A DNA stretch of 19,574 bases, taken from NCBI GenBank assembly GCA_040901705.1, contig JBBDYI010000228.1, positions 1 through 19,574 on the forward strand, in the 5' to 3' direction. The notes below the pieces were generated by a model. It had not been told where the DNA came from and ran no database searches. It saw only the letters and a list, made by a program, of their open reading frames with translations. This stretch comes from PLA5 sp040901705 (GTDB lineage Bacteria > Planctomycetota > Planctomycetia > Pirellulales > PLA5). Shown here one piece after another: positions 1-8,600 of the stretch (positions are counted from its first letter, which is position 1; each line of letters starts with the position of its first letter). Position numbers and translations under genes: made by a program.

Positions 1-56
1 GAGGGCAGGGGACAGAGGGCAGGGGACAGAGGGCAGGGGACAGAGGGCAGGGGACA
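1..56. repeat. Four tandem copies of a 14-bp purine-rich repeat
   Basis: The unit GAGGGCAGGGGACA is repeated four times without mismatch and then fades into a degenerate fifth copy (GAGGACACAGG). The array begins at the window edge, so it may be longer. Its sense is inverted relative to the pyrimidine-rich repeat at 493-514, and the two bracket the small S23-family gene. The array could be the left boundary of a small mobile cassette. Confidence 0.9.
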
Positions 57-108
57 GAGGACACAGGACGGGTTTCCCGACGATGCTGCTCGCACAGGCG
101 TATGGCGT

Positions 109-477
109 ATGCCGGTTCGGAACTTCCGCGATTTGATTGCTTGGCAGCGGGGAGTGGATTTGGCGATCGAGGTGTATCGAGTCACCAAGTTCTTTCCGCG
201 GGAGGAGACTTATGGCTTGTCGAGCCAATTGCGACGAGCGGCCGTGAGCGTTTCCTCCAACATTGCCGAAGGCCATAGCCGACGGACACCGCGAGATTTT
301 CTGCAATTCCTCGCCGTTGCGCGCGGTTCGCTGGCCGAAGTCGAGACGCAAATAACCATCGCTGCCCGCCTTTCCTACATTGAAGCGGCCGACGGAGCGA
401 AGCTAACTGACAGCATTACCGAACTGTACCGAATTCTAAACGGCCTCATCTCCTCCATTCGGAAACGCGTAAGTTAA
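109..477 (+). CDS. Four-helix-bundle protein of the S23 / 23S rRNA intervening-sequence protein (IVP) family
   Basis: The 122-residue product has the hallmarks of this family (PF05635/TIGR02436): an N-terminal RDLIAWQRG segment, then YGLSSQLRRAAVSVSSNIAEG, then RDFLQFLAVARGSLAEVETQ, and a leucine-rich last helix. Length is typical. Family members were first seen inside intervening sequences of 23S rRNA genes, and relatives (bAvd) serve diversity-generating retroelements by binding nucleic acid and protein; the cellular role of free-standing copies is unknown. The ATG at 109 is the only in-frame choice that keeps the conserved start; no Shine-Dalgarno sequence is visible. The gene sits between inverted purine/pyrimidine repeats (1-56 and 493-514) and directly before fhcC, which suggests insertion as a cassette. 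No rRNA sequence is present beside it. No retroelement is visible, although sequence to the left is cut off. Confidence 0.88.
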   Translation: MPVRNFRDLIAWQRGVDLAIEVYRVTKFFPREETYGLSSQLRRAAVSVSSNIAEGHSRRTPRDFLQFLAVARGSLAEVETQITIAARLSYIEAADGAKLTDSITELYRILNGLISSIRKRVS

Positions 478-492
478 GATTATTCGTTCCTG

Positions 493-514
493 CTCCCTGT
501 CCCCTGTCCCCTGG
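493..514. repeat. Inverted counterpart of the 14-bp purine repeat
   Basis: The sequence CTCCCTGTCCCCTGTCCCCTGG is the reverse complement of a run closely matching the AGGGGACAG core of the 1-56 array. It starts 15 bp after the S23 stop codon and ends 6 bp before the fhcC start codon. It therefore occupies the position where the fhcC ribosome-binding site would be expected, and none is recognisable there. It reads best as the right boundary of the S23 cassette. Confidence 0.8.
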
Positions 515-520
515 CCACCC

Positions 521-1336
521 GTGTCCCTCACTCTCCGTTACCATGCTGAAACGACCGTGCCCGTCGAAATCGAGGGGCTGACGCCGGATTTTGCGCGCGA
601 TAAGTCCGCCGCCGAGATCGAGCGGTTTGAGATTTATCACGGCAATCGCAAGCTGCCGCTGGCCGAGTTTTTTTCCGTGTCCGGCGATGGGAGTGACGGG
701 CACCTCACGTTCGAGGGGAATCTCGCCGGCGTGCATTGGATCGGCGCGAAAATGGCGTCGGGCGCGGTCCACGTTCACGGCAATGCCGGCCGGCACTTGG
801 GGAGCGAAATGACCGGCGGCTCGATCCACGTCGACGGTGACGCCGGCGATTGGGTCGGCGGCGAGATGCACGGCGGCCACATCCACGTCGCCGGACGCGC
901 CGGGCATTTGATCGGCGCGGCCTATCGCGGCAGTCGACGCGGCATGACCGGCGGTACGATTCTTATCGGCGGCGACGCCGGCAACGAAATCGGCCACACC
1001 ATGCGTCGGGGCCTGATCGCCATCGGCGGCAAATCGGGCGACACCGCCGGGTTCAACATGCTGGCCGGTTCGATCTTCCTATTCGGAGAGAGCGGCATCC
1101 GCCACGGCGCCGGCATGAAGCGGGGCACGATCGGGCTGTTTGGCGACGCGAATCCCACGATGCTGCCGACGTTCCGCCGTGCTTGTCGCTACCAGCCGAT
1201 CGCGCTGCGCGTGGCGCTACAAACGCTCCGCAACCAACACTTCGCGGTCCGCGACGATCTGCTGGCCGCCCAATTCCACCTCTACAACGGCGACTTCCTC
1301 GAAGGCGGCCGCGGCGAAATCCTTGTCCGCGCGTAG
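521..1336 (+). CDS. fhcC: Formylmethanofuran dehydrogenase subunit C-like protein (formyltransferase/hydrolase complex subunit FhcC)
   Basis: The 271-residue product is built around about seven degenerate 19-residue repeats (roughly residues 65-210) of the form GxxMxxGxIxVxGxAGxxxG. These form the right-handed beta-helix (GXGXG domain, PF01493) of FwdC/FhcC. The N-terminal part contains the conserved HGNRKLPLAEFF segment. In methylotrophs and planctomycetes FhcC belongs to the four-subunit Fhc complex, which transfers the formyl group from formyl-tetrahydromethanopterin and releases formate in the cytoplasm. Length matches the family. The GTG at 521 is the first possible start in a frame that opens at 473, and MSLTL is a typical beginning. 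No ribosome-binding site is seen. The other subunits (fhcA, B, D) are not in the window but could lie to the left, with the S23 cassette between them. A 6-bp hairpin (1335-1349) overlaps the stop codon. Confidence 0.87.
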   Translation: MSLTLRYHAETTVPVEIEGLTPDFARDKSAAEIERFEIYHGNRKLPLAEFFSVSGDGSDGHLTFEGNLAGVHWIGAKMASGAVHVHGNAGRHLGSEMTGGSIHVDGDAGDWVGGEMHGGHIHVAGRAGHLIGAAYRGSRRGMTGGTILIGGDAGNEIGHTMRRGLIAIGGKSGDTAGFNMLAGSIFLFGESGIRHGAGMKRGTIGLFGDANPTMLPTFRRACRYQPIALRVALQTLRNQHFAVRDDLLAAQFHLYNGDFLEGGRGEILVRA

Positions 1337-1494
1337 CACGACTCGTGCTGGGAATCGAGCGGAGTGGCGGAACCGTTCGGGGTCAGCGCGACGGACCACA
1401 GGCTCGGATTCCAGCACCCGCAGAAACTGCGGATCTGTTGGCATAGCATCGCAACGGCCGAGCGATGGGCCGTAAGAAACAGAGAATACGTGCT

Positions 1495-1563
1495 GTGGGA
1501 GGCGAATCCTTTCGCCGTAGCGTCGGTTTGCGCTGCCAAGCGGCGAAAGGATTCGCCTCGCAC
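1495..1563. repeat. REPIN-like palindrome, copy 1 (degenerate)
   Basis: Two inverted 23-bp arms with core GGCGAATCCTTTCGCCG enclose a 23-bp spacer. Each arm also folds on itself (GGCGAA/TTCGCC around TCCT). The GTAG tetranucleotide found in the other copies is GTGG on the left and GTGC on the right. This copy has therefore decayed at the position a RAYT transposase would need. Its spacer resembles those of copies 2 and 5. Confidence 0.85.
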
Positions 1564-1639
1564 CGCGTCGGACGGGCCTTCCGGATTAGAAACGTCCCAA
1601 GTCGTGTCTGCCAACCGAGATAGCGCCGGAAATTGGCTC

Positions 1640-1668
1640 TGGACAGGGGTGTCGAAAGCGGGTATACT
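1640..1668 (+). promoter_or_regulatory. Sigma70-type promoter for acpP-fabF
   Basis: TGGACA (1640-1645) and TATACT (1663-1668) are each one base from consensus and are separated by 17 bp. Transcription would begin near 1675 and give a leader of about 227 nt before acpP. This is the best promoter match seen on the plus strand in the window. Confidence 0.6.
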
Positions 1669-1689
1669 ATTGGCCTGTCTTGCGGAGTC

Positions 1690-1732
1690 TCTCCATCTTG
1701 CGCCGGGCGGCATGCCGGGACGCCGATGGAGA
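1690..1732 (+). other. Stem-loop in the acpP leader
   Basis: TCTCCATC (1690-1697) pairs perfectly with GATGGAGA (1725-1732). The GC-rich 27-nt loop can pair further (GGCGGC/GCCGGG region). The hairpin lies just after the predicted transcription start and is followed by a run of seven A, not T, so it is not an intrinsic terminator in this direction. It could stabilise the leader or be regulatory; it matches no riboswitch I recognise. Confidence 0.4.
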
Positions 1733-1901
1733 CGACGCGCAAAAAAACCTGCCATTGTCGTTCGTCTGGTAGCTTGCGATAGTTCAGGACGATTCGACCG
1801 GCGTCGGATATTGGATTTTCGCTCACGTCGCCCCTGTTCGCTGCCTGATTAAGCAAACATCGCACCGGGCAAGCGAGCGATAACTGCGGAGGGTCTTCAA
1901 G

Positions 1902-2147
1902 GTGGCATCGGTTTATGATCGCGTCGTAGAAATCGTCGCCGAGCAACTCGGCGCCGAGAAGGATAAAATCTCCAAGGACACCCATTTCGTCAACGATCTT
2001 AGCGCCGACTCTCTCGACGTCGTCGAGTTGGTGATGGAACTCGAGGAAGAGTTCGACATCAACATTCCGGACGACGCGGCTGAGAAGATTCAGACGATCG
2101 GCCAGGCCGTCGAGTACATCGAAAAGGCCCAGCAGTCCGTCGCGTAA
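1902..2147 (+). CDS. acpP: Acyl carrier protein
   Basis: The 81-residue acidic protein carries the phosphopantetheine attachment motif DSLD, with Ser37 in NDLSADSLDVVELVMELEEEF, and the downstream IPDDAAEKIQTIGQAVEYI segment of bacterial AcpP. It carries growing acyl chains in type II fatty acid synthesis in the cytoplasm. A GGAGGG ribosome-binding site (1888-1893), 8 nt before the GTG at 1902, fixes the start. fabF follows 11 bp after the stop, the widespread acpP-fabF operon. A strong promoter lies upstream at 1640-1668. Length and sequence are fully typical. Confidence 0.97.
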   Translation: MASVYDRVVEIVAEQLGAEKDKISKDTHFVNDLSADSLDVVELVMELEEEFDINIPDDAAEKIQTIGQAVEYIEKAQQSVA

Positions 2148-2158
2148 CGAGTAAGTCC

Positions 2159-3409
2159 ATGAAACGGCGCGTAGTCGTCACCGGACTCGGCGCGGTTACG
2201 TCGATCAGTTGCCAGGTCGAAGACCTGTGGAAGCGGGTTCTCGCTGGCGAAAGCGGAATCGGTCCGCTAGGACTGTTCGATACGTCGCGATACAGCGTCA
2301 AGTTCGGCGGCGAAGTCATCAACTGGGAGCCGAGCGCCTACTTCTCGTCGAAAGACGCGAAGCGGATGGATCGTTTTGCGCAATTCGCGCTGGTCGCCGC
2401 CATCGAAGCAGTGCGGGACAGCGGCATCGACTTCAGCCGCGAAGACCCATTCAATTGCGGCGTCATTCTTGGCTCCGGCATCGGCGGCCTGAACGAAATC
2501 GAGGAACAGCATCGGCGGTTGCTCGAAAAAGGGCCGGACAAGGTCTCGGTGTTCACAATTCCGAAGCTGATGGCCAACGCGGCGGCCGGGCACGTGTCGA
2601 TTCAGTGGGGGCTGCGCGGGCCAAATACGACGATCGCCACCGCCTGCGCCAGCGCAACGAACGCCATCGGCGACGCGCTCAAGACGATTCAATACGGCGA
2701 AGCGGACGTAATGATCTCCGGCGGCGCGGAAGCCGCCATCACGCCGATGGGGCTGAGCGCGTTTTCGAACATGCACGCGCTGTCGACGCTGAACGATAAT
2801 CCCAAGGCCGCCAGCCGCCCTTTCGACAAGGACCGCAGCGGCTTTGTGATGAGCGAGGGGGCAGGCATCTTCGTCCTCGAAGATATCGAGCGAGCCAAGG
2901 CCCGCGGTGCGAAGATTTACGCCGAAGTTCTCGGGTACGGCGCGAGCGGCGACGGCGGCCACATCACGCAGCCCGACGAACATGGCGCGGGCGCGAGTCG
3001 CGCGATGCAAGTCGCCGTGGCATCGGCCGGCCTGAACCCGTCCGACATCGACTACATCAACGCCCACGGCACGAGCACGCCGCTGGGCGACAAGGCCGAA
3101 ACGATCGCCATCAAACGGGTGTTCGGCGATCACGCCAAGAAAGTGAGCATCTCCAGCACCAAGAGCCAGTTGGGACACATGCTCGGCGCGTCGGGCGGCG
3201 TCGAGTTCATCTTCTGCACGCTGGCGATTCGCGACGGGCTGATTCCGCCGACGATCAATCTCGACACGCCCGACCCGGATTGCGATCTGGACTACACGCC
3301 GAACCAGCTCCGCGAGCGAAGAGTCCGCTACGCCCAGTCGAACAGCTTCGGCTTCGGTGGGCACAACGGTTCGATCGTGCTGGGCGCGGTTCGCGACGGC
3401 GGGGCGTAG
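2159..3409 (+). CDS. fabF: Beta-ketoacyl-ACP synthase II
   Basis: The 416-residue product begins KRRVVVTGLGAVTS and has the condensing-enzyme triad: Cys163 in TACASATNAIG, His303 in NAHGTSTPLGDKAE and His340 in QLGHMLGASGG. These are the same residue numbers as in E. coli FabF. It elongates acyl-ACP with malonyl-ACP in fatty acid synthesis. The C-terminal NSFGFGGHNGS motif is intact. It lies 11 bp after acpP and should be cotranscribed from the promoter at 1640-1668. The ribosome-binding site is weak (GAG about 10 nt upstream), consistent with translational coupling. The nearest hairpin after it is REPIN copy 2, which lacks a T-run. Nothing is unusual in the sequence. Confidence 0.97.
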   Translation: MKRRVVVTGLGAVTSISCQVEDLWKRVLAGESGIGPLGLFDTSRYSVKFGGEVINWEPSAYFSSKDAKRMDRFAQFALVAAIEAVRDSGIDFSREDPFNCGVILGSGIGGLNEIEEQHRRLLEKGPDKVSVFTIPKLMANAAAGHVSIQWGLRGPNTTIATACASATNAIGDALKTIQYGEADVMISGGAEAAITPMGLSAFSNMHALSTLNDNPKAASRPFDKDRSGFVMSEGAGIFVLEDIERAKARGAKIYAEVLGYGASGDGGHITQPDEHGAGASRAMQVAVASAGLNPSDIDYINAHGTSTPLGDKAETIAIKRVFGDHAKKVSISSTKSQLGHMLGASGGVEFIFCTLAIRDGLIPPTINLDTPDPDCDLDYTPNQLRERRVRYAQSNSFGFGGHNGSIVLGAVRDGGA

Positions 3410-3533
3410 TTTTGGCGAAGGTTTTTGGGCGACTCTTGCCCCAGCTTTGCGAAGCCGTCAAAACATGACCGCTCACTCGGTCAAGAACGGCGAATTGAGA
3501 GGCTATCTATGAAAGCAGCGCCCCGTTTTCCCA

Positions 3534-3605
3534 CTGTAGGAGGCGAATCCTCTCGCCGAAGCGTCGGTTGACGGCTCCGTCGGCGAAGGGATTCGCCTCC
3601 TACAG
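3534..3605. repeat. REPIN-like palindrome, copy 2
   Basis: Inverted arms beginning CTGTAGGAGGCGAATCC enclose a spacer of about 22 bp. It lies between the convergent fabF and PVC-dehydrogenase genes, 29 bp from the latter's stop. The right arm keeps the 6-bp inner hairpin (GGCGAA/TTCGCC) and the left has a 5-bp version. The spacer (GCGTCGGTT...) is related to those of copies 1 and 5. Confidence 0.92.
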
Positions 3606-3634
3606 TTTTGCGATAGGTCGTTCTGGGATATGCG

Positions 3635-5515
3635 CTACGACTTCTTCCGCGCCAACAGCCGCTCCGTGACCCGCGGCATGAGCTTGGCCAGGTTCGGCGT
3701 TTTCTTGAGGTCGTATTCCTTGACCAGCTTCATGAACCGGTCGCCGTCGGTTTCGAGCATCGGGTGCAGGTTTTGCCAGACGATGTTGGGAATCAGCTTG
3801 TCGTCGCCGCACGTGGCAAGCACTTTCACCAGCAGCGGCATGGCGTCGATGCCTTCGATCTTGCGGGCGGCGATGGCGACTTGGAGCTTGACGTCGGGCG
3901 ATTCGTCATCGGCGGCTTTGACGATGAGGTCGCGGATCGCGTCGGAGACTTTACCCTGATTGCCCGCGGCGCGGATTGCCCAGGAGCGATATAGCGAATC
4001 GGGATGTTTTAGCAGTGCGGCGTGGAACGGCTCGTCGAGCGGGCCGGCGCTGATGAGCACCCACATGCTGTGAATACGTGCATTTCTTGGTGCGGCATCG
4101 TTGAACACGATCTTTTCGAGTTGAGCGCGTGTGCCCACGTCAGCCTTGCCGTCGAGCAATCGCTCTACAAGCAGTCGTTGGGCGAGGTTGCGAAAAAGAT
4201 CAACCGTTTCACTAAGTGTTTTGAGGAGAAAACGGTCCGATCGTTCGGCGAGATTGAACTGTTTTGCCCGCGGCGTGTCGCGATACCGCACCCGGTACAG
4301 CCGCCCCTTGCCGCGGTCGATGCCCTCGGGATCGCGATTCGCGTCCTGATAACAGTGATACCGATCGTACCAATCCAAGACGTACAAGCATCCGTCCGGC
4401 CCGGTCTTTTGCACGACGGGCATGAACCAGGCGTCGTTGGCGGTGAGGAAGTCTTCCTCCGGCGTGGCGAAGTAGGTCGCGCCGTCGCGTTGGAGCTTGT
4501 CGACGTTGATGCAGTTGCCGTGGATATTGCCCATGTAGAGCTTGCCGCGATATTCTTCGGGATAGGCATCGCTGTCGAAGTAGTGGATGCCGCAGTAGGC
4601 GGCTTTCTGGTGGTTGTGCTTGACGATCGAGTCGAGCTTCCAGGTGAACTGCGGATACGGTCCGCCTTGGCGATGGTAGTAGCCGGTTTCGGTGAGGTGC
4701 CATAGGTGGTCGATCACGCAGGCGCTGACGAACGCGCTGCCTTCCTCGTCGAACGCGATGCCCCAGGGGTTGCTCGTGCCTTCGCAGAAGACTTGAAACT
4801 CGCGGGTCCGCGGGTGGATGCGCCACATCGCGCAGTTGAAATTCCACTCCTTGCCGTTCTGCTTGATGTGGGCCGGGTTGAAAACGCCGTTGAGTCCGTA
4901 CAGCCATCCGTCCGGTCCCCAGGTGAGCGAATTCGGCAATTCGTGCGTGTCGTCGCGGCCGAAGCCGGTGACGACGACCTCGCGCTTGTCGGCGCGGCCG
5001 TCGCCGTCGGTGTCTTGCAGGAACAGGATGTCGGGCGAGTTGGCGACCCACACGCCGCCGTGTCCGACCGCGATGCCGGAGGGGATGTTGAGGTCGTCGG
5101 CGAACACCGTCACTTTGTCGATCTTGCCGTCCTGGTCGGTGTCTTCGAGGATTTTGACGCGGTCGCGGCCGGGTCCCGCGCTCTTTCGCGGATACTCGAC
5201 GCTCTCGGTGATCCAGAACCGGCCCCGCTCGTCGATCGTCATCGCCACGGGATTGACGACGTCCGGCTCGCTGGCGACTAGTTCGACCGTGAAGCCCTCC
5301 GGCACTTTCATCTTCGCCAGCGCTTCCTGCGGCGAGAGCGGCGGCCCCGGCGGCTTGTCTTGGGCGTGCGGAATCACTTCCTTCTTTTTCGTCGCTTCTT
5401 GATCGGCGGCCGACGACGGCCCAACCGCCGGTCCCAACGTCATCGTCGCAACGACGATTCCCAAGGCGACGAACAGTGTGCAAACAACCAGCCGGGCCGT
5501 GACGAACGATCGCAT
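3635..5515 (-). CDS. PVC-type exported dehydrogenase-like beta-propeller protein without cytochrome motif
   Basis: The 626-residue product starts with a signal peptide or membrane anchor (about residues 1-38, MRSFVTARLVVCTLFVAL...). It continues with the PVC N-terminal domain (TIGR02604): VPEGFTVELVASEPDVVNPVAMTIDERGRFWITE, then DTDQDGKIDKV and DTDGDGRADKREV calcium-like loops, WGPDGWLYGLNG, and GPDGCLYVLDWYDRY. Residues from about 430 onward are HEAT-like helices. Homologues are usually longer and end in a c-type cytochrome domain with CxxCH; none is present here. Such proteins are very numerous in planctomycetes and are thought to oxidise sugars outside the cytoplasm; substrates are unknown. 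I chose the ATG at 5515 because it begins the signal peptide; the frame extends upstream without another sensible start. It lies 121 bp after the beta-helix gene on the same strand. Confidence 0.85.
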   Translation of the reverse strand: MRSFVTARLVVCTLFVALGIVVATMTLGPAVGPSSAADQEATKKKEVIPHAQDKPPGPPLSPQEALAKMKVPEGFTVELVASEPDVVNPVAMTIDERGRFWITESVEYPRKSAGPGRDRVKILEDTDQDGKIDKVTVFADDLNIPSGIAVGHGGVWVANSPDILFLQDTDGDGRADKREVVVTGFGRDDTHELPNSLTWGPDGWLYGLNGVFNPAHIKQNGKEWNFNCAMWRIHPRTREFQVFCEGTSNPWGIAFDEEGSAFVSACVIDHLWHLTETGYYHRQGGPYPQFTWKLDSIVKHNHQKAAYCGIHYFDSDAYPEEYRGKLYMGNIHGNCINVDKLQRDGATYFATPEEDFLTANDAWFMPVVQKTGPDGCLYVLDWYDRYHCYQDANRDPEGIDRGKGRLYRVRYRDTPRAKQFNLAERSDRFLLKTLSETVDLFRNLAQRLLVERLLDGKADVGTRAQLEKIVFNDAAPRNARIHSMWVLISAGPLDEPFHAALLKHPDSLYRSWAIRAAGNQGKVSDAIRDLIVKAADDESPDVKLQVAIAARKIEGIDAMPLLVKVLATCGDDKLIPNIVWQNLHPMLETDGDRFMKLVKEYDLKKTPNLAKLMPRVTERLLARKKS

Positions 5516-5636
5516 CGAAAGACTTCTTGTGAAGGAGGAAAGGCTTGCAAATCGATTACCGTAGCGGTCGATTATCGTTGCCCGGCGCGACCGCGGCAAG
5601 CACGCTTCGTCGCGCTGCTGCTGGACCATCGTCCTG

Positions 5637-8600
5637 CTACCGCCGGCTTCGCGACGCACGCAAAGCGCCGACATCGCTGACCTGCGACTGCATGACGCTG
5701 TCGACGCCTTGCGAATCGAGTCGCCGCGGCATCGACCGCACACCAGCCTCGCGACGCGCGGCGGCGCGGAGCCGCGGCGGTCGTTCGCGCAAAGCCGGGG
5801 CCGCAGCCGGGTCCGCATCGGTGGACCGCGACAACACCGCCGCTGGGGCGGCCGGACTCGCCGGCGCGAGAACGGCGCCGAGATTGTCGACCAGCAGCGA
5901 GACGTCCGCGGCGTCGACGACGGTGTCGCCGTTGAGATAGCCGTCCAGATAGGTCAGCGGGCCGTCGAGTAGATAATGCCGCTGGATCACCATCAGGTCG
6001 ACGAGTCCCACGCGGCCGTCGCCGTTGAGATCGGCGAACAAGCTCGACCGCACTTCGACCGCACCGATGTCGATCCGCATCACGGCGTCTCGGTTTCCGT
6101 CGATCACGCGCGTCTCGAGGCGCTGGTCCATCGACAGCGCCGGCGAAAAGCCGCCAGGATCGAACGCGGGATCGCCGGCGTCGACGAGCGGGCTGATCGG
6201 ATACAGCAAATGCGTCTGTGTGAAGCCGCCGTTGTTCGCCAGCGGCCCCAAAAAGGGCTCCAACGGATTGCCGACCGTGCCGACGTGGTTTCCGCTCGCG
6301 GCGTTGTCGATGCCAGTGGAGCCGGTTCCCGCGCCGATCCAGTTATAGGAGCTCGTCATCGCAAACGCGCCGAGCAAGTCGTCGGGCGACGGCGTGACGC
6401 CGACCAGCAGCAGAATGTTCTTGGCGACGATGGTGTTTCGCAATGTGACGGCGGCGCCGAGCACGGCGACGATACCACCGCCGTCGAACGTCGCCGAGTT
6501 GTTCGCCACGGTCGCGCTGGAGAGCGACGCCGCGCCCGATTGCGCGTAGAGTCCGCCGCCGGTGCGGGCCTTGTTTCCGCTCAACGTGCTGTTGACGACG
6601 CTGAGCGACCGTCGGGAATAGATCGCGCCCCCGTCGCCGACGATGCTGGCGTCGTTGCCGCTGAGCGTCGAGTCTCGAACTACGACCGCGCCGCCTTCGG
6701 TAAAGATTCCGCCGCCGCGCGGCAATGAGGCGACGTCGCCCGACGCATCGAGGCGATTGTTGCGAAGCGTCGACCGCACAACGGTCAGTCGCGACAACGT
6801 ACTGAGCACGCCGGAGCGGTTGAATATCCCGCCGCCGAATACACTCGCCGTCCCTTCGCCATCGGCGCTAACGCGATTGTCGGACGCCAGTACGTCGGAA
6901 ATATCGACGATCGTATGTCCGTAGTCGCCGACGTTCGCCACGGCTCCGCCGCGCGCCGTGGTTTCCGTCCCGTCGTTGGCGTCGGCGGTATTGAACCGCA
7001 GCGTTCCGCNNNNNNNNNNCGCCGACCACGTTGAGATTGGCTTTGGCGGTCGGCGCCGAGGCCGACACGACTCCGGACTCGTTGAAAATAGCGCCGCCGT
7101 CGGCCTGCACTTCGGCGATGTCGACCGAGTTCGCCACGGCCGCGTTGTTTTCCAGACTTAGCGACGCCGCCGACAGCGTCGCTATTGCGCTGTCCATTCG
7201 CGCGCGATTGTAAAAAGCGCCGCCCTGGGCCGCCGATTTCGGTCCGATCGCTCCTACGCCGCCGCCGACCAGCGAAGAAACACTGTTTCCGTTGGCCGTG
7301 CCATCGCTGGCCGAAAATGTCGCCATCGCCTGGCCGCTTTCCGCGCGATTGTAGGCCGCGCCTCCGGCGGATGCCGCCGTCGCCGTCGCCGACGCAGTGG
7401 CCAGGTTTCCGCCGAGCGATACTCCCTGGAGCGTCACCGTCGCGCGGGCATTGCCGCTCGTCGCGCGGTTGTAGATCCCGCCGCCTTGCGCGCCCGCATC
7501 GGTCACTTGTTCGAGGTTTCCGGCGGTGGCGCGATTGCCGGATACCGAGCCGCCGATGATCGAAAGCGTGGCGATCGACGCGCCGCCATCGGCCGCGTTG
7601 CAGATGCCGCCGCCTTGGGCAAGCGACGATCCCAACATGAGATTCGTCACGCGATTGTTCGTTACGAACGACCCGTTGAGCGTGGCGGTGGCGGCCGTGG
7701 CGACGGAAAGATTCACGACGCCGCCGCCCGACTCGCTTGCCGAGTTGTTGGAGACGCTGCTGGCGGTGAGTTGCAGCGTTCCGCCCTGGTTGAGAATGCC
7801 GCCGGCGGACAATGCGAAATTGCCGCTGATCGTCGAGTTCGTGATGGTCAACGAACCGCTGACGTTGTTGATGACGCCGCCGCCGTATTTGGAACTGTTC
7901 TCGGTGATCGTAGACGAGTCGATCGCGAGCATCGCGCCCGGTGCGTTGGCGACGCCGCCGCCGGTGGTGTTGCCGAAGTTGTGCCGCACCAACACGTCGA
8001 CTAGCGTCAGGTTACCCGCATTGAACACGCCGCCGCCGTTGGGTTCGATGCCGTCTTCGATCGATAGGCCGCGGATCTCGACGGTCGATCCTCCGTGAAT
8101 TTGGAATATCCGATCGTCCCCGCTATTGCGAATGAACGTGGCGGCGCGACTCGCTCCGAGAATGCGCGTCGTGTGGCCGGGATTGGAAACGTCCAGGTCG
8201 CCGATGCTGCCGGCGTTTTCGCCTCGTCCGGAACGCGTCAAGAAGTAGGTTCCCAAGGGCACGTGAATCGTTGCGTCGGCGTTGCCGGCGTTGGCGATCA
8301 AGATCGCTTCGCGGAGCGAGATATCGTCCAGACTGCGGTCGCCGTCGTCTTCGTCGGCGGTGATGGTCACGAAGATTTCCAGCGACGGAGCACCGGCCGG
8401 CGCTGGAGCGGCAGCGGCGAGCGGCGCGTCGGCTGCGGGCGCTTCAGCAATGGGAGAGTCCGGCGGGGGGGCAAAGAAGCTCGCAGCGCAGTTCGCCCCG
8501 AACGATCCGATCGGCGTGTTGGCCGGCGGCGGATCGCTCGGTCCTGCGGCGGCCAATTCGTCGAAGTCTGGATAAGCCGCCAGCATCGCCCGTGCTTCGA

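Larger units (their letters stand above)
1337..1901. other. 565-bp intergenic region between fhcC and acpP
   Basis: No credible gene is seen here. Open frames in both strands are shadows without ribosome-binding sites or family motifs, and the longest run through the palindrome at 1495. The region holds a short hairpin over the fhcC stop (1335-1349, stem AGCACG/CGTGCT, no T-run), a degenerate REPIN (1495-1563), a sigma70-like promoter (1640-1668), and a roughly 227-nt acpP leader with a stem-loop (1690-1732). Confidence 0.75.

Noticed and set aside
1..56. Short tandem repeats as a CRISPR array
   Set aside because: The 14-bp units are contiguous with no unique spacers.
1364..1985. Open frames on both strands in the fhcC-acpP interval
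   Set aside because: They have no ribosome-binding site, cross the REPIN and the acpP promoter, and encode compositionally odd peptides.
3534..3605. REPIN palindromes as intrinsic terminators
   Set aside because: They have long stems but no U-tract on either strand, and copy 4 lies between divergent promoters. Effects on RNA stability remain possible for the copies after genes.
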